A program made the translations under genes and the position numbers. A model generated the notes under the pieces. It was not told where the DNA came from, did not search any database, and was given only the letters and a program-made list of their open reading frames with translations. Positions 1 through 11,771 of a stretch of DNA of 64,000 nucleotides are shown here, in pieces; within the stretch, counting starts at the first letter, position 1; every line of letters begins with the position of its first letter. This DNA comes from Lasiosphaeris hirsuta. Its lineage: Eukaryota > Ascomycota > Sordariomycetes > Sordariales > Lasiosphaeriaceae. The stretch covers positions 496,001 to 560,000 of the forward strand of contig JAUKUA010000002.1 in NCBI GenBank assembly GCA_030549175.1, read 5' to 3'.

Positions 1-18
1 AAGTCGTCTTATCCAACT

Positions 19-342
19 ATGAGTCCAGATTCGAGTCTGGCTCCGATACGGTCGACAGTTCACCGCACGATTCTATACCCTCTCGGCAAGCTCCCATCAC
101 GCCAGGGTTCAAAAACGAAGAAGGCGAACGTCCTCCGCGCCATACTTCAAGGCATCCAGGCCGCTGAGATCTCACTCAACTCCTTCCGCACTGAGTGCAT
201 GCGCTTTGGTTTCTTTGGCAAGGACTCGTTTGGCCTACACAACATTACCCATCTCTTCGGAGACTTAACGCGCTCCGAGGTGGATATCCTCTTCAAAGAT
301 TATCAGAACCACGACCATCGGGTTCTTGGTCCGTCACAATAG
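19..342 (+). CDS. Short hypothetical ORF at the window edge
   Basis: An open frame of 107 codons with a basic middle part and no signal peptide, membrane segment or motif I recognise. It may be the last exon of a gene that begins before the window or a chance ORF. The composition is protein-like (LFGDLTRSEVDILFKDY near the end) but no family can be named. Confidence 0.2.
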   Translation: MSPDSSLAPIRSTVHRTILYPLGKLPSRQGSKTKKANVLRAILQGIQAAEISLNSFRTECMRFGFFGKDSFGLHNITHLFGDLTRSEVDILFKDYQNHDHRVLGPSQ

Positions 343-1247
343 GCGACTGATACAGCTATGTCTACAGAACCTGCGCCTCATCGAAACTTCGTGGATAGAG
401 CTATTGCCACAGCTCAAGACCGAATTTGACACAGTTCATATGCGAGAAGGCTCCATTCGCGGTATGATCTGAGGGGAGAATGAACACGCAGAGACAAACG
501 GGTTCGAGGAAACATATATTTGCGAAACACAAGGTTGGCACTAATTTGGTCTTGCCATTATCAAGTAGTTCATGTCCCCGGATGCAAACTGAATGCTCGC
601 TCAATGGCGAGACTATGTTAACCCCCCCCTCCCCTCCCCATCCCCCCAATACAGTTTCTAGGGGCAGTACAGCGGTAAATTCATGCGCAGGAGAGCGTTG
701 AGATGGGTTAGGTCTCTTGTGTGTTGATGCTTGGGGAGTGTCTTCTGCTACTAGGTTGCCGCACAAGTCGGGTGCCGGGCCGGGAGTAGATAGAGCCCTC
801 CGTGGAGGTGTCAGAGGTTCTCAGTAGCTGCGGATATAAGAGTAGGTACTTTTGGTTCTCTGCATCTTGCAGAGCAGCTCTCCTCTCAATACAATAACTT
901 CTTCAGTACCTTATTGCTATCTATCTTCTTGTGTTTGAGCATCCACTTAAAAGGTGTCATTGGGCCACACAGCCGGCTAATACAAACTGGAATGCCGTGG
1001 GGTGATAAGCGCAGACGGCAGAGGCGACAGTCTTGAGGCGATGCACTTGGATAAAGTACGACCTACCTCGGTACTAGGGAAAATGCCTTGTGAGCAGCGC
1101 CACATTTCAGTCTTGGAAGATGCCATACTAATACCCCATCAGCCCCTGGATTGAAAATAGGGTCGTAGTGCCACTTGCCTTGCTTATATGAAGCGCAATT
1201 AGTTCCCGAGACTCGACTCTACATTTAGGCCGGCTCAACCTCAAGAC
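343..1247. other. Intergenic stretch without recognisable gene
   Basis: I see no convincing coding region. It holds a C-rich run near 620-650 and, toward its end, the presumed promoter of the secreted gene at 1248. Short ORFs on both strands overlap each other and look like chance. Confidence 0.5.
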
Positions 1248-2060
1248 ATGATGCGTCCATCCCTAGGTGTCTTCCTCTGCATGACATGCACCGCACACGC
1301 TCTTCCGCCTCTCCCTTCCAATACCTGTCCATCTGCCTGCGCCGACTCGCCTCCCTCGGAATGGACCGTCCACAACTACGACGACCTCAAAAACTGCAAA
1401 GAAGGTCTCATCTTTACACCCGCCGAACTTGACCACCCAGATCATCCACGCCGGCTGCGGGCCTGCACACCTACCGCGACAGGAACAAATACCCAGGTCT
1501 GCGGTCCGCCGTCGCCAAGTTCCAAGATCAAAGCCGTCGCCTCGGTGCAACTCACAGGGGCCCACAACGGCCCCGACGCCGCCGCCCAGGCAGCGCCGGC
1601 GTCCCTCTACGGCGCTGTGGCTGCCATGCAAAGCTATCATGAGCGGGACACCTGCAGCCATGGCAGGCCCGTTTACGGGTACTACCGGGGCGCGCTGGCG
1701 GGCGTCTACCTCGGCGATGCGTTTGACCCGATGTCGTTGGCAGCGCTGAGCGAGGCGTTGCTGAGCAAGATCAAGCGGGGTGCTGGGACTTGGACGGCGC
1801 AGGTTTGTGGAGACGGAGGAGGACCGACCCTTAGTTTTGGTTTTGTGGTCAACACGTCGGGTAATGTCACGGCTGTGCGGGAGGCGGTCGAGACTTGGAC
1901 GCGCGGGGGGTGTTGGGGTGGCTATGAGATGGAGGAGAGGGTCGATGTTGTGGTTTGGGAGACTGCGGAGAAACCGGGGGCCTTGGGGTCGGCCGGGGCT
2001 GACGGGTCAGGGAAGGTGGGATGGTGGAAGTGGTGTTTAGGCTTTGGAAGAGGGGGTTGA
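1248..2060 (+). CDS. Secreted stand-alone module resembling the N-terminus of class V (subgroup C) chitinases
   Basis: 270 aa, single exon. An N-terminal signal peptide is visible (hydrophobic residues about 6-19, cleavage near ALPPLPS). The next part, CPSACADSPPSEWTVHNYDD, followed by a Cys and an RACT tetrad near residue 72, matches the pattern C-x3-C-x(n)-W-T-V-Y...C...IRACT that opens fungal subgroup C GH18 chitinases (relatives of the zymocin alpha subunit). Residues about 90-230 also resemble their pre-LysM region, including a late WTRGGCWGGY. In the family this region precedes LysM and GH18 domains of more than 1000 aa in total; here the ORF stops at 2060, and no LysM or DxxDxDxE chitinase motif follows before the opposite-strand gene at 2209. 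It could be a truncated gene or a genuine short secreted carbohydrate-recognition protein. ATG 1248 is chosen because it gives the signal peptide; ATG 1251 is equally possible. Confidence 0.55.
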   Translation: MMRPSLGVFLCMTCTAHALPPLPSNTCPSACADSPPSEWTVHNYDDLKNCKEGLIFTPAELDHPDHPRRLRACTPTATGTNTQVCGPPSPSSKIKAVASVQLTGAHNGPDAAAQAAPASLYGAVAAMQSYHERDTCSHGRPVYGYYRGALAGVYLGDAFDPMSLAALSEALLSKIKRGAGTWTAQVCGDGGGPTLSFGFVVNTSGNVTAVREAVETWTRGGCWGGYEMEERVDVVVWETAEKPGALGSAGADGSGKVGWWKWCLGFGRGG

Positions 2061-2208
2061 CGATTCTATTGATATACATACAAATGATTTGTGCTTCATT
2101 CTACAATCGGCAGGAATCATACACAATGGAATTGTCACCACGGGCAAAAGAGACCACTTTTGCTGAGCAAACACAACAAAATTGAGGAGTAAAGCGGAAC
2201 TAGGAGCG

Positions 2209-2751
2209 CTACTCCGACACGGAGAGGACATACGGCTCCACGTACGGCGACGAAAAGTCCTTCTTCCCCAGGGGCACACCCTTCATCCTCAAGATGGCAT
2301 ACGCCATGCTCACGTGGAAAAACACATTCGGCACCGCAATACCAAGCGCATAGCCCTTGCCCTCGATCGCAACGCTGCTCCGACCCATCTTAATGTCGAG
2401 AACTTGCTCCGACAGGCCCCCCTCCAAGTCCTTCACCTCGATGCTCTTCAGAAACGCCAGCGACTCGTCGATGCGAGCGAACAGCTGGTCTAGCGTCGCT
2501 TCGTCCTCCTCCCACACTGGAAAGGGCGCTTTTTTGTGCGGGAGAAGCCGCTCGACGCATCTCACCGAGTAATTGGTTACATTTTGGACCTGGAAGCTGA
2601 GGGGGCGCATGTCCTCATAGAGACGGGCAGCGGGGAACGAGGCCGACTCTTCAGGGGCGTGATTCTTGGCCTTTTTCAGGATGTGCTTAAGCACCTCGTG
2701 GGCCTTGACGAAGAGGTCGATGCTGCTGTCGTAGAGAGTGAGGGGCGCCAT
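2209..2751 (-). CDS. DUF1993 family protein
   Basis: 180 aa from the ATG at 2751, where the protein starts MAPLTLYDSSIDLFVKA. The frame stays open 27 codons upstream, but the family begins at the Leu-Tyr-Asp motif, so the internal start is preferred. The predicted four-helix fold, the DMRPLSFQVQNVTNYSVRC segment and the following DDE/ATLDQLFARIDESLAFL block are typical of DUF1993, a small family related to the DinB/YfiT-type helical bundles and common in fungi and bacteria. No catalytic function is established. There is no signal peptide or membrane segment, so it is presumably cytosolic. Single exon; it is convergent with the secreted gene ending at 2060. Confidence 0.75.
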   Translation of the reverse strand: MAPLTLYDSSIDLFVKAHEVLKHILKKAKNHAPEESASFPAARLYEDMRPLSFQVQNVTNYSVRCVERLLPHKKAPFPVWEEDEATLDQLFARIDESLAFLKSIEVKDLEGGLSEQVLDIKMGRSSVAIEGKGYALGIAVPNVFFHVSMAYAILRMKGVPLGKKDFSSPYVEPYVLSVSE

Positions 2752-3583
2752 GGCGACGTCTTGCCGGTGGTTATTATGTTGGGATTTCGATACAAGCACT
2801 CGGAATACAAACTTAAGTTGGGCTCGGTTCAATAATCTGTGGGATCCCTAATTTGTATCTGAAATCTTGTGAGCATTAAGCTTCGCGGATGTTCGTAAAT
2901 ACGATGGGATCGCGTCTGCCTAACGGCGGTACCATGGGTGGTCCCAATTAGGGAGGTGCTCAATGTGCGTTGGCCAAGTTTCAGCCAACTGCGAAACAGC
3001 CCATTGGCAATCAATTTGGTTCCGATAGTACGGCCCAGGGCACAGACAGGTTGCTGATGGGACTACCGTAGATACTACGTACCAAGACCATTCCAGGTAG
3101 TACCTACAACGGTCTTCTAGCGCTGCGGCATATTTATCCGGCAATGGCTGGATGCCTAATTGACCGTGGGTTTGGTACGAGTCAACCGATGTGGTATGCA
3201 AGGTGCCTACCTTTCTGACAGTAGTGATGGTTACACACTCCATAACCCAAGGAACTTTTTTACCCACGACGGCTCAAGAGCCAAGATTTATTTATTGCTA
3301 TACGATTAAACGAGAGAGAAGGAGATATGGCAACGCTATGCCAGGCGTCAAGACTCAAGAGCCAAGATACAACAGCCACGATAGATGGAATCAATGCTAT
3401 ATTGGTCAGTATCGGAGTGTAAATGAAATGAATGATGAAAACTCAAAATGATTCCATACTGGTGCTAGGTAGTAGTATAAAGGTTGGAATGTCTGTCTTT
3501 GATGTGAACCATTGTCAAATCGCAGATCCAAACGAGTCTGAACAACAAAATCAGATTGAAGATCATCCAAGTCGCCGCCATGA
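2752..3583. other. Intergenic; promoter side of the DUF1993 gene
   Basis: No coding region that I can support. It lies upstream of both the minus-strand DUF1993 gene and the broken plus-strand carboxypeptidase. Short overlapping ORFs carry no recognisable motif. Confidence 0.4.
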
Positions 3584-4614
3584 GCCAGCCTCCTCTCCCT
3601 CGCGGCCGCCTACAACCTCACCACCACCCCCCTCCCCCACCCCACCTTCCGAAACGCCACCATGCACACCCTCATCTTCCGCTCGTCTCCACGTAGGAAG
3701 CACACGGTGCTCCTACAAGCCGGCCTGCACCCGCGCGAGCGGGGCGGGCCGGACGTGCTGATCCACTTCGTGGCCGACCTGCTGCACGTGGAGCGCGCAG
3801 GGACCGGCGTGGCGTACGGCGGGCGGGCGTACTCGGCGGGGGAGGTGCGGACGGCGCTGGCGCAGGGGGTGGTGGCGCTGCCGCTGGCGAACCCGGACGG
3901 TGTGGGTTTCGACCAGGCGGGGGATGCGTGCTGGCGGCAGAACCGCAACGACATGAGCGTGCTGCGGGGGGCAAACGTGACGGAGTATGAGGCGAGCGTG
4001 GGGGTCGATCTTAACCGTATCTTTGCGCCGGTGTGGGACTTTAAGAAGGCGTTGGTGCCTGGCTCCAGCGCGGCGTCGGATGATGTGTTTCGCGAGGACT
4101 TTCGTGGGACGGCGCCCCTGTCTGAGGCTGAGGCGAGGAACATCGACTGGGTCATGGGTGGCATGCCCGACTTGGCCTGGTTCCTCGACCTGCACTCGTT
4201 CGCGGGCACCGTGGGGCATTGTTGGTGCCATGACACCAACCAGGCGACGGATCCGGATATGAACTGGCGGAACCCGGCGTACGACGGCAAAGCGCGGCGT
4301 GGTGCCGGACAGGGTAGACAGAGGCTATGTGTACAGCGAGTATATTGACCAGAGGGCCTGGGGTATTGAGACGATCACAGCCTCGCGGGTGGCTGATGGC
4401 ATGATGAGTGCATTGGGGGGGGGGGCGGTCCCAAGTCGTCCAGCTTTCGCATTCCGGCCCTGTTTCGGGGTGCGTATCGGATCACGGACGGTACATGGCT
4501 ACTGTGGATAGGAGTCGGAAGGATGTGCATGGGTTTGGCCTCGAATTTGAGAGTTCCAACGAGGACGCTGCGTGTCTATTCTATCCGACAATGCGCGGCA
4601 TGGAGCAAATATGA
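3584..4614 (+). pseudogene. Broken M14 zinc carboxypeptidase
   Basis: The remains of a metallocarboxypeptidase of the M14 family are spread over three frames. Frame 1 (about 3584-4290) carries the zinc-binding HPRER (H-x2-E), the NPDG-like ANPDGVGF, CWRQNRND, VGVDLNRIF and the third zinc ligand in DLHSFAG. A second frame continues at about 4310-4410 with YVYSEYIDQRAWGIET, and a third at about 4440-4614 carries the catalytic-Glu motif GFGLEF and a FYPT tail. Both shifts are in the +1 direction; the second falls at an 11-base G run (4415-4425). There is no signal peptide, and a TGA lies just upstream at 3581, so the N-terminus is also missing. All catalytic positions are still readable, so the break is recent or caused by sequence errors. 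An in-frame ATG at 3662 would give only a truncated 228-residue product. Confidence 0.65.
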
Positions 4615-7366
4615 TTGAGTTGGGAGCTAGACTCATGGAGCTGCTGCTGTGTGCTGCGAGGTTCGTCAACGTCTTCAGAGTATTCAAGCTCAGCCTTCTT
4701 TAAAAGGGTTGTTAGATACTTATCCGTAACTCAGCGGTCAACAACATTTCAACCTACGTGTGCTGAACCCCCTTGAGGAACGCTGACTTCTAGAAAGGGG
4801 CTGGAGATGCGCTCTGAGGAGTTGTCTCTAACAGCCTTAAATATTACCAAGCATCAATAATAGTAGATGTCAAAGAACTAAAGTCGCCTAATTGCATATG
4901 ACGTTTTAGACCAGTGGGACCGTTGCAGTTCTAGCCGATTGAGCGGATCCGTAGTCTGCCGGTGAATCTTGTTTCTCACGTGCATACATGCGCCCCCGGT
5001 TTGCACCTCGTGCTGTGTATAGTGCGTAATACTAGAGGCTGGCGAATACGCGTGTGTCTGCAGGGAGGCTAGTTAGTATCCCATACCGTGGCGGTGGTTG
5101 CTCCCGCGCCTCTGCCTGTCCTCCGTAGCTGGGGGCCTCCGGGCATCCACGCAAGTTGGTGTGTTCGAGGCCAAGCAGATCAGTTTCGCTTCTGTGTTGC
5201 TCTAGCCAAAGATTGCAGCCGTAGGCGTAACAGGAGGCACAGCACGGTGAGCATGCGGCCTGTTCTGCCGTTACGAACTTCACATATGGGCCGCTGCAGG
5301 ACTAGGGCTCAGTAGAAACATGATGTCGTGGCTCAACGGGTCCATGCTGACGGCAGGGAGAGGGCCCCGTGCGGGCTTACCAGCCAACAGCACAGCAACA
5401 CAGCACCGTGAGGATTGAACACTGCAGTTGGCCCGCTGCCTCCAAACTGTCTGCCTGCCCACCGCCTGGTCATGTCGAGACTTCCAGGCCCAGCATTCTC
5501 ACATCCTCCAGTCGGGCTGACCTGGCCGAATGGAGCGTCAGCATTGTCCAACGCCAGCGCTTTGCGCGTTTGCGACAGTGTTGCGGCAACATGTTTGCGT
5601 CTGTCAAGATGACCGTCAGCTACAACTGTGGCAAAGAATGCGGCCGCTGGTTGTGTCTCAAGGTACAAAATGTATCGCGAACCGAAACCGAAACCGCTGG
5701 TGGTGGGTGTTGGGTCTGGCATACCTAGGTTGCTAGGTCATTAGCGCTAGGTCAACGGATATTTTTTGCGTCCAATCTTTGTTATTTGTTGTGGCGGCAG
5801 GAACTGGAATCTGAATTTGGCGAGCCAACAAGGGCGGCCCGGGTAGGCACGGCCGGGGTTGAGGTGGTGGGAGGCGGGAGGCAGAATGCAGGACAATTGT
5901 CGAGGAAGGCACAAAAGGTGCCCTGGCCACTGGCCAAGATTTTAGATAAGATCAGCAATTTCCAGGGCATCGCCATCGTGTTTCGAGAGTCTGCCCATCA
6001 TCCCATCATCCTGTGGCTTGCATGTGGCTGCGCGTCACCGTGGCGAGCGGCCGCGACACCGTGCTGCGGTCGTCAGTTGTGATTGGTTGATTTTGCTCTG
6101 CCGGTAGATGTTGAAAGTCTTCCGTGAGTGGCTGCTGGTCGCCAAGTGCCCCAGACTGAGTGAGGCCTCCTCGATTTTTCTTTTTTTTTGCGACGGAACC
6201 TGCTTTTGCGCTCACTCTTGTGATTTTGGCTGGCCGCCCCCAGAAGGACCTAAACTTTGGCGCCTGTTTCAAGATCCCGCTGCCGTCTATCGAAACATTC
6301 CCGGCCACGAGATCTGGCTGCTTTTGCATGCCCCAACTTTGAGATGTGCTGTGCAGGCGAAGTACCGGTCTGGGGTGCGATGAGATTTGGATTGATTTCT
6401 TCGGACTGGCGAATCGAATTGGCCAATGTGACCCTCCCCGCGCGCCCCACAACTCTGCGCCCAGATGGGACCGTTGGGCGCCGTTCCGAATCTTCGGACG
6501 CTTTCCTTTTCCAATCTGCTTGCTCGCTTTGCGCTTTCCTAGGATCACAGCTCCAAGCTGGTCAAATGACCCAAGCGCGAAGCGTCTCAAACGGCTGCGG
6601 TTGGCTGCATGTTGGTTTAGCACCCGCTCAGTACCAGTTATCGTGACCATTACGTAGGGGTCTTGGCCGTCGGGGCCACGCCTTTTATCTTGCTGAGTGC
6701 AGAGCGTGTCCCTTGGCCCGCGAGATGATGACGCTTCTTTGTCGGGACCCGGAGCCAACTCAGCGCGCCAAGATGCGCCCAAGCCAGCTCCATAATGGGC
6801 CAGAATGGGCTTTCTTGTCCAAACGTCCTTAGGTTGCTATTGCCAAGTGGTTAACCCGCCTGTTGCCAAGAAGACTAAGCAAATCCAAGCTTCACCTAAG
6901 CGGTGCCCATCCAAGGTACCTGCTCCTACCCCTCACCGTATTTCGCAAACGACAAACTGTGCTGTGTTAGGCGTCCTTTCGCAGTCCAAACAGCCCTTGG
7001 CGGGCTTGGCTAGGCGTCACAGGCGGCACACCGCCACACCGCAGCGCTGCCCGCCCCAGACCACACAGCCCAGCTCAGGCACCAAAATGTCAGGGCATAC
7101 TGTGCGGGGCGCGTGTCGATACCTCCAAGTGGTAGTTGTGTACCTGCCAAGAGGTTCTCAGCACTCGGCGTCGACCATCGGGTCCACCCCAGAATCAAGG
7201 CGAATTTCCGTCTCAATTTCTTGTGTTCTTTCAGGTTGGATGGATTGTTTTGGATGGCCTTGGCGCCTCCGTCTGCCTGTGTGGCCATGTCATCGCGCGT
7301 CAATTTTCTGGATTGTGAAGTGCCCTCCCGGGTCCCGCGACTGGTGCTCGCTTTCCTTCGCTTTTC
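4615..7366. other. Long gene-free region upstream of the calcium pump
   Basis: About 2.7 kb without a gene I can support. A 258-codon minus-strand ORF at 6006-6782 has no recognisable domain and biased, repeat-like composition, so it is not annotated. The region most likely holds regulatory sequence and 5' UTR for the Ca2+-ATPase. Confidence 0.45.
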
Positions 7367-7492
7367 TTCCCTCTGCGCCCGCTTGCTTGCTGCCGTGTTG
7401 CCTTACCTATCCCCTTCCCTTCTTCCACTCTTTACCACTTGTTGTCGATGCACTCCATACTCAATTGAGCAATATTTGTATCGCGATCTCAA
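7367..7492 (+). promoter_or_regulatory. Pyrimidine-rich leader before the Ca2+-ATPase start
   Basis: A CT-rich tract (for example CCCCTTCCCTTCTTCCACTC) ends about 60 bases before ATG 7493. Such tracts are common just upstream of transcription starts of well-expressed filamentous-fungal genes. The exact start site is not visible. Confidence 0.35.
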
Positions 7493-10400
7493 ATGGCTGA
7501 TACTGACCCACCGGGCAAGGAGGTACGTGTTGACACCCGCAGACATCGTCACCCCGGTGTTTTGCGTTTATTTCCGCGTCGCGCATGTTCGCGATCCGTC
7601 ACCTGCAGCAGCCCTCACCAGCGCTCTGCCCGCAAAGTTGCAACGCTGACCTCTCATTGCCTAGCTGCCGAGCTCCACACCCCCAACCCCAACGAAAGAT
7701 GATGGCGCGCGCACCACGCCCGCACCTGGCGACGGTGCCGGCTTCCGGATCGACCTCGAGGATGCCTTGACTCCGGATCCCGGCACCGAGGACATGTTCA
7801 TCATCCCCGACAACCGCTTCGCCTTCAGCCCCGGACAGTTCTCCAAGCTCCTCAACCCCAAGAGCCTGAATGCATTCTACGCCCTCGGCGGCCTTGCCGG
7901 GCTCGAAAAGGGCCTGCACACGAACCGCGACACCGGCCTCAGTGTCGACGAGATCAACGTCGACGCCACCGTAGCTTTTGAGGAGGTTGCGCCCAAGGGC
8001 ACGCCCAAGTATGGCCACAATGGCGACACGGAACCCGAAGTGAAGGCGGACAACCCCGGTGCCCTGCCCCCGCCAACCGTCTACCCCGCTGGCACGCCCT
8101 TCAGCGACAGAAAGCGCGTCTTCAGGGATAACACCTTGCCGGAGAAGAAGAGCAAGACGCTCCTCCAACTGGCATGGATCACGTACAACGACAAGGTCCT
8201 GATTCTACTCACTATCGCCGCCGTCGTGTCGCTCGCACTCGGTTTGTACCAGACTTTTGGCGTCAAGCATGAGGACGGCGCTCCATCGGTGGAATGGGTC
8301 GAAGGCGTGGCTATCATGGTTGCCATCGTCATCGTTGTCGTAGTTGGCACCCTCAACGACTGGCAGATGGAGAGGCAGTTCAACAAGCTGAACGAAAAGC
8401 ACAACGATCGCACCGTCAAGGTTATCCGCTCTGGCAAATCCGTCGAGGTCTCGGTATTCGACGTCATGGTTGGCGACGTAATGCATCTCTTCGCGGGCGA
8501 TCTGGTCCCCGTGGACGGCATCTTCATCTCGGGCCACGGAGTCAAGTGCGACGAGTCTTCGGCCACCGGCGAGTCGGACCTACTGAAGAAGGTTGCAGCC
8601 GACGACGTTTTTGCTGCTTTGCAGGACGTTGCGAACGGAAAGGCTGCGCGCCCAGACCTGGAGAAACTCGACCCCTTTATTATTTCCGGAAGCAAGGTCA
8701 CCGAGGGAACTGGAACCTTTTTGGTTACTGCCGTGGGTGTGAACTCCAGCTATGGCCGTATCACGATGGCGTTGCACACGGAGCAGGAAGATACGCCCCT
8801 GCAGAAGAAGCTCAACAACCTGGCCGACTGGATTGCCAAGCTCGGCGGCGGCGCCGCGCTGCTGCTTTTCATCGTCTTGCTCATCAAGTTCTGCGCCCAG
8901 CTGCCGAGCAACCCAGATCCACCTGCCCAGAAGGGTCAGACCTTCCTGCGAATCTTCATCACGTCTGTCACAGTCGTTGTCGTGGCTGTTCCAGAGGGTC
9001 TCCCGCTGGCTGTCACCTTGGCGCTAGCTTTCGCCACGACCCGCATGATGAAAGATAACAACCTGGTTCGCGTCTTGAAGGCATGCGAGACAATGGGTAA
9101 CGCGACAACCGTATGCTCTGACAAGACAGGTACCCTCACTCAGAACAAGATGACGGTTGTAGCTATGACCCTGGGCAAGAGCACTAGCTTCGGCGGCACC
9201 GGTGAGGTTCTGGCAGAGCCGACTGAGAAGCCCGCCAAGAAAGTAGACATCACCACTGAGAATGTATCCGAGGCTGATTTCACCAACGGCCTCAACAAGT
9301 CAACCAAGGAGCTCATCATCCAGTCCAACGCGGTCAACTCCACGGCCTTTGAAGGCAACGAAGACGGCGTAGAAACCTTTATCGGCTCCAAGACCGAGGT
9401 TGCGCTCCTCACGCTCTCCAAAAAACTTGGCTCTAAGCCGGTGCAGGAAGAGCGCTCCGACGCAAACGTTGTTCAGGTCGTTCCTTTTGATTCGGCAGTC
9501 AAGTACATGGCGACCGTCGTCAAGCTCGACAATGGAAACTACCGCGCATACGTCAAGGGTGCCTCTGAAATTCTGCTTGCTCAATGCACCAAGGTCATCA
9601 ACAAGACCTCCAAGGATGACAGCAAGACCTCTGAGGATGGCAACGAGGCCTCCAAGGATAGCCAAAAATTTCGCGTCACCGACCTCACCGAGGACGATCA
9701 CGAGATGCTCAACGCGACAATCACTTCGTATGCTGGCCAGACGTTCCGCACAATCGGCTCTTCGTTCCGCGACTTTGAATCTTGGCCGCCCAGGGAACTC
9801 GAGGGCACCACGGAGCTCACTGCCAAGGACTTCAGCAAGGTCCACAAGGACATGACACTGGTGGCTATCTACGGTATCCAGGACCCGCTCCGCGACACAG
9901 TCAAGGATGCCATCAAGGACTGCCAGCGCGCCGGCGTCTTTGTTCGCATGGTCACGGGCGACAATCTTCTGACTGGAAAAGCCATTGCAAGGGAGTGCGG
10001 TATCTACACGCCCGAGACTGGTGGCATCGCCATGGAGGGTCCTGTCTTCCGCCGCAAGTCTGATGAGGAACTCCGGGAGCTTGTGCCGCACCTCCAGGTC
10101 TTGGCTCGCTCGAGTCCCGAAGACAAGCGTATTCTTGTTCGTACCCTCAAGGAGCTCGGTGAGACGGTTGCTGTCACTGGCGACGGCACAAACGACGCGC
10201 CCGCGCTCAAGATGGCCGATATTGGTTTCGCCATGGGAATTGCTGGCACCGAGGTCGCAAAGGAGGCTGCTGCGATTATCCTCATGGACGATAACTTCGC
10301 CTCGATTGTGAAGGGTATCAGCTGGGGGCGTGCTGTCAACGACGCTGTCAAGAAGTTCCTTCAGGTAAAGCGGTTTTTCAGGGACGACTGGAAGAGGAGA

Positions 10401-11411
10401 AGTGCTAATTCTATTCATTAGTTCCAACTGACTGTCAACATCACAGCAGTTGCCTTGACTTTTATCTCGGCCGTTGCCAGCAACGAGGAACAGTCCGTCC
10501 TCAACGCCGTTCAACTTCTCTGGGTCAACTTGATTATGGATACCTTTGCCGCGCTCGCTCTCGCCACGGACCCCCCTGCCCCGTCCATCCTCAATCGTCT
10601 GCCCGACCGCAAGTCCGCGCCGCTCATCACTCTGCGCATGTACAAGATGATTTTTGGCCAGGCCATCTGTCAGCTCGGCATCACGCTTGTTCTCAACTTT
10701 GGCGGCCCCAAGTTGCTGGGCTATAACACGGATGTCGAGTATGAGAAGGAGTCGCTCAACACGCTTGTCTTCAACACGTTTGTGTGGCTGCAGATCTTCA
10801 ACGAGATCAACAACCGGCGGCTGGACAACAATCTAAATATCTTTGAGCGCATCACCAAGAACTGGTTCTTCATTGTCATCAACCTAATCATGATTGGCGG
10901 CCAGGTCCTCATCATCTTCGTTGGCAGCACCGCCTTCAAGATCCATCCGCTGAACGGCAAGGAGTGGGGACTCTCGATCGGTCTCGGCGCCATCTCAATC
11001 CCCTGGGGCATACTGATCCGGCTGACGCCAGATCACTGGGTCTCGGCTCTCAACCCACACATCCACATCCGCATGCCGTGGGGCAAGAAGAAGCCTGCCG
11101 GTTCTGGCAAGTCGGTGCTGGACGGCGACGATACCGAAGTCAATGCTGCCACGCCCGTCGCGACCAAGGAAGGAACGCCTGCAGCCGAGCCGCGGCCCAA
11201 GCCGTCCGCGGACGACGACGACGACCGCAGCTTCGATTTGCCCCTGCGCAGCTGGACGTCGCTGCGCGGTGAGCGCGCCCGCCAACACATCCGCCGTGGC
11301 TTCAGGGAGTATTTGCACGATCAGAAGGCCAAGGTGAAGGACAAGTCGCACGATGGCAAGAGGCCTAAGACGGCGGATGTGAAGGTACTGGAGAGACCGA
11401 GGAGTCTTTAG
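7493..11411 (+). CDS. Plasma-membrane/vacuolar type Ca2+-transporting P-type ATPase (P2B)
   Basis: Three exons, join(7493..7522,7665..10364,10422..11411), 1239 aa. Introns are GTACGT...CTAG (142 bp) and GTAAAG...TTAG (57 bp, branch CTAAT) and both keep phase 0. It pumps Ca2+ out of the cytosol with ATP hydrolysis, as do yeast Pmc1 and Neurospora NCA-2/3. Visible motifs: actuator CDESSATGESD, M4 motif VAVPEGLPLAVTLALA, phosphorylation loop CSDKTGTLTQNKM with Asp about residue 496, hinge VTGDGTNDAPALKMADIGFA, and the P2B signature FLQFQLTVNITAV spanning the second splice junction. Ten membrane segments are expected. The roughly 130-residue tail is acidic (a run of Asp near 11210), then basic (RQHIRRGFREYLHDQ), which could be a calmodulin-type regulatory site; that is inference. 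The protein is intact and has the usual length. Confidence 0.93.
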
Positions 11412-11771
11412 GAGTCACAGGGTAGGGCGGAGTTGAGGAAGTGGCGAGGCTTTTGCTGCAAAGCTATCTACCGCCGGTTTCTAGATGGGTGGCGAGCCGC
11501 AGCAACACTGACATGTTTTTGAGCAAATACCCAGCGCCGGCAAGCGGTGGAAAAACGTCTTTGTTTTTGTCTTTTCGGGTGGCCGTTTTGAGGTGGATAA
11601 TGATTGTTTGTAATAGATGTGGCTATCCAGGGATGCTTCGCAGCTTTTGACTCTTTTGATTGTTGGATTTCCTGGCGTTGAGAGCGTATACGAGTCTCGT
11701 GGGGAGCGCGGAATCAATACCTTTTTCACATATGCGGGAACACGGTGAACCTAGCCCTTCTATTCTTGACA

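Noticed and set aside
6006..6782. 258-codon minus-strand ORF
   Set aside because: No domain, no homology-like motifs and low-complexity composition in a promoter region; likely chance.
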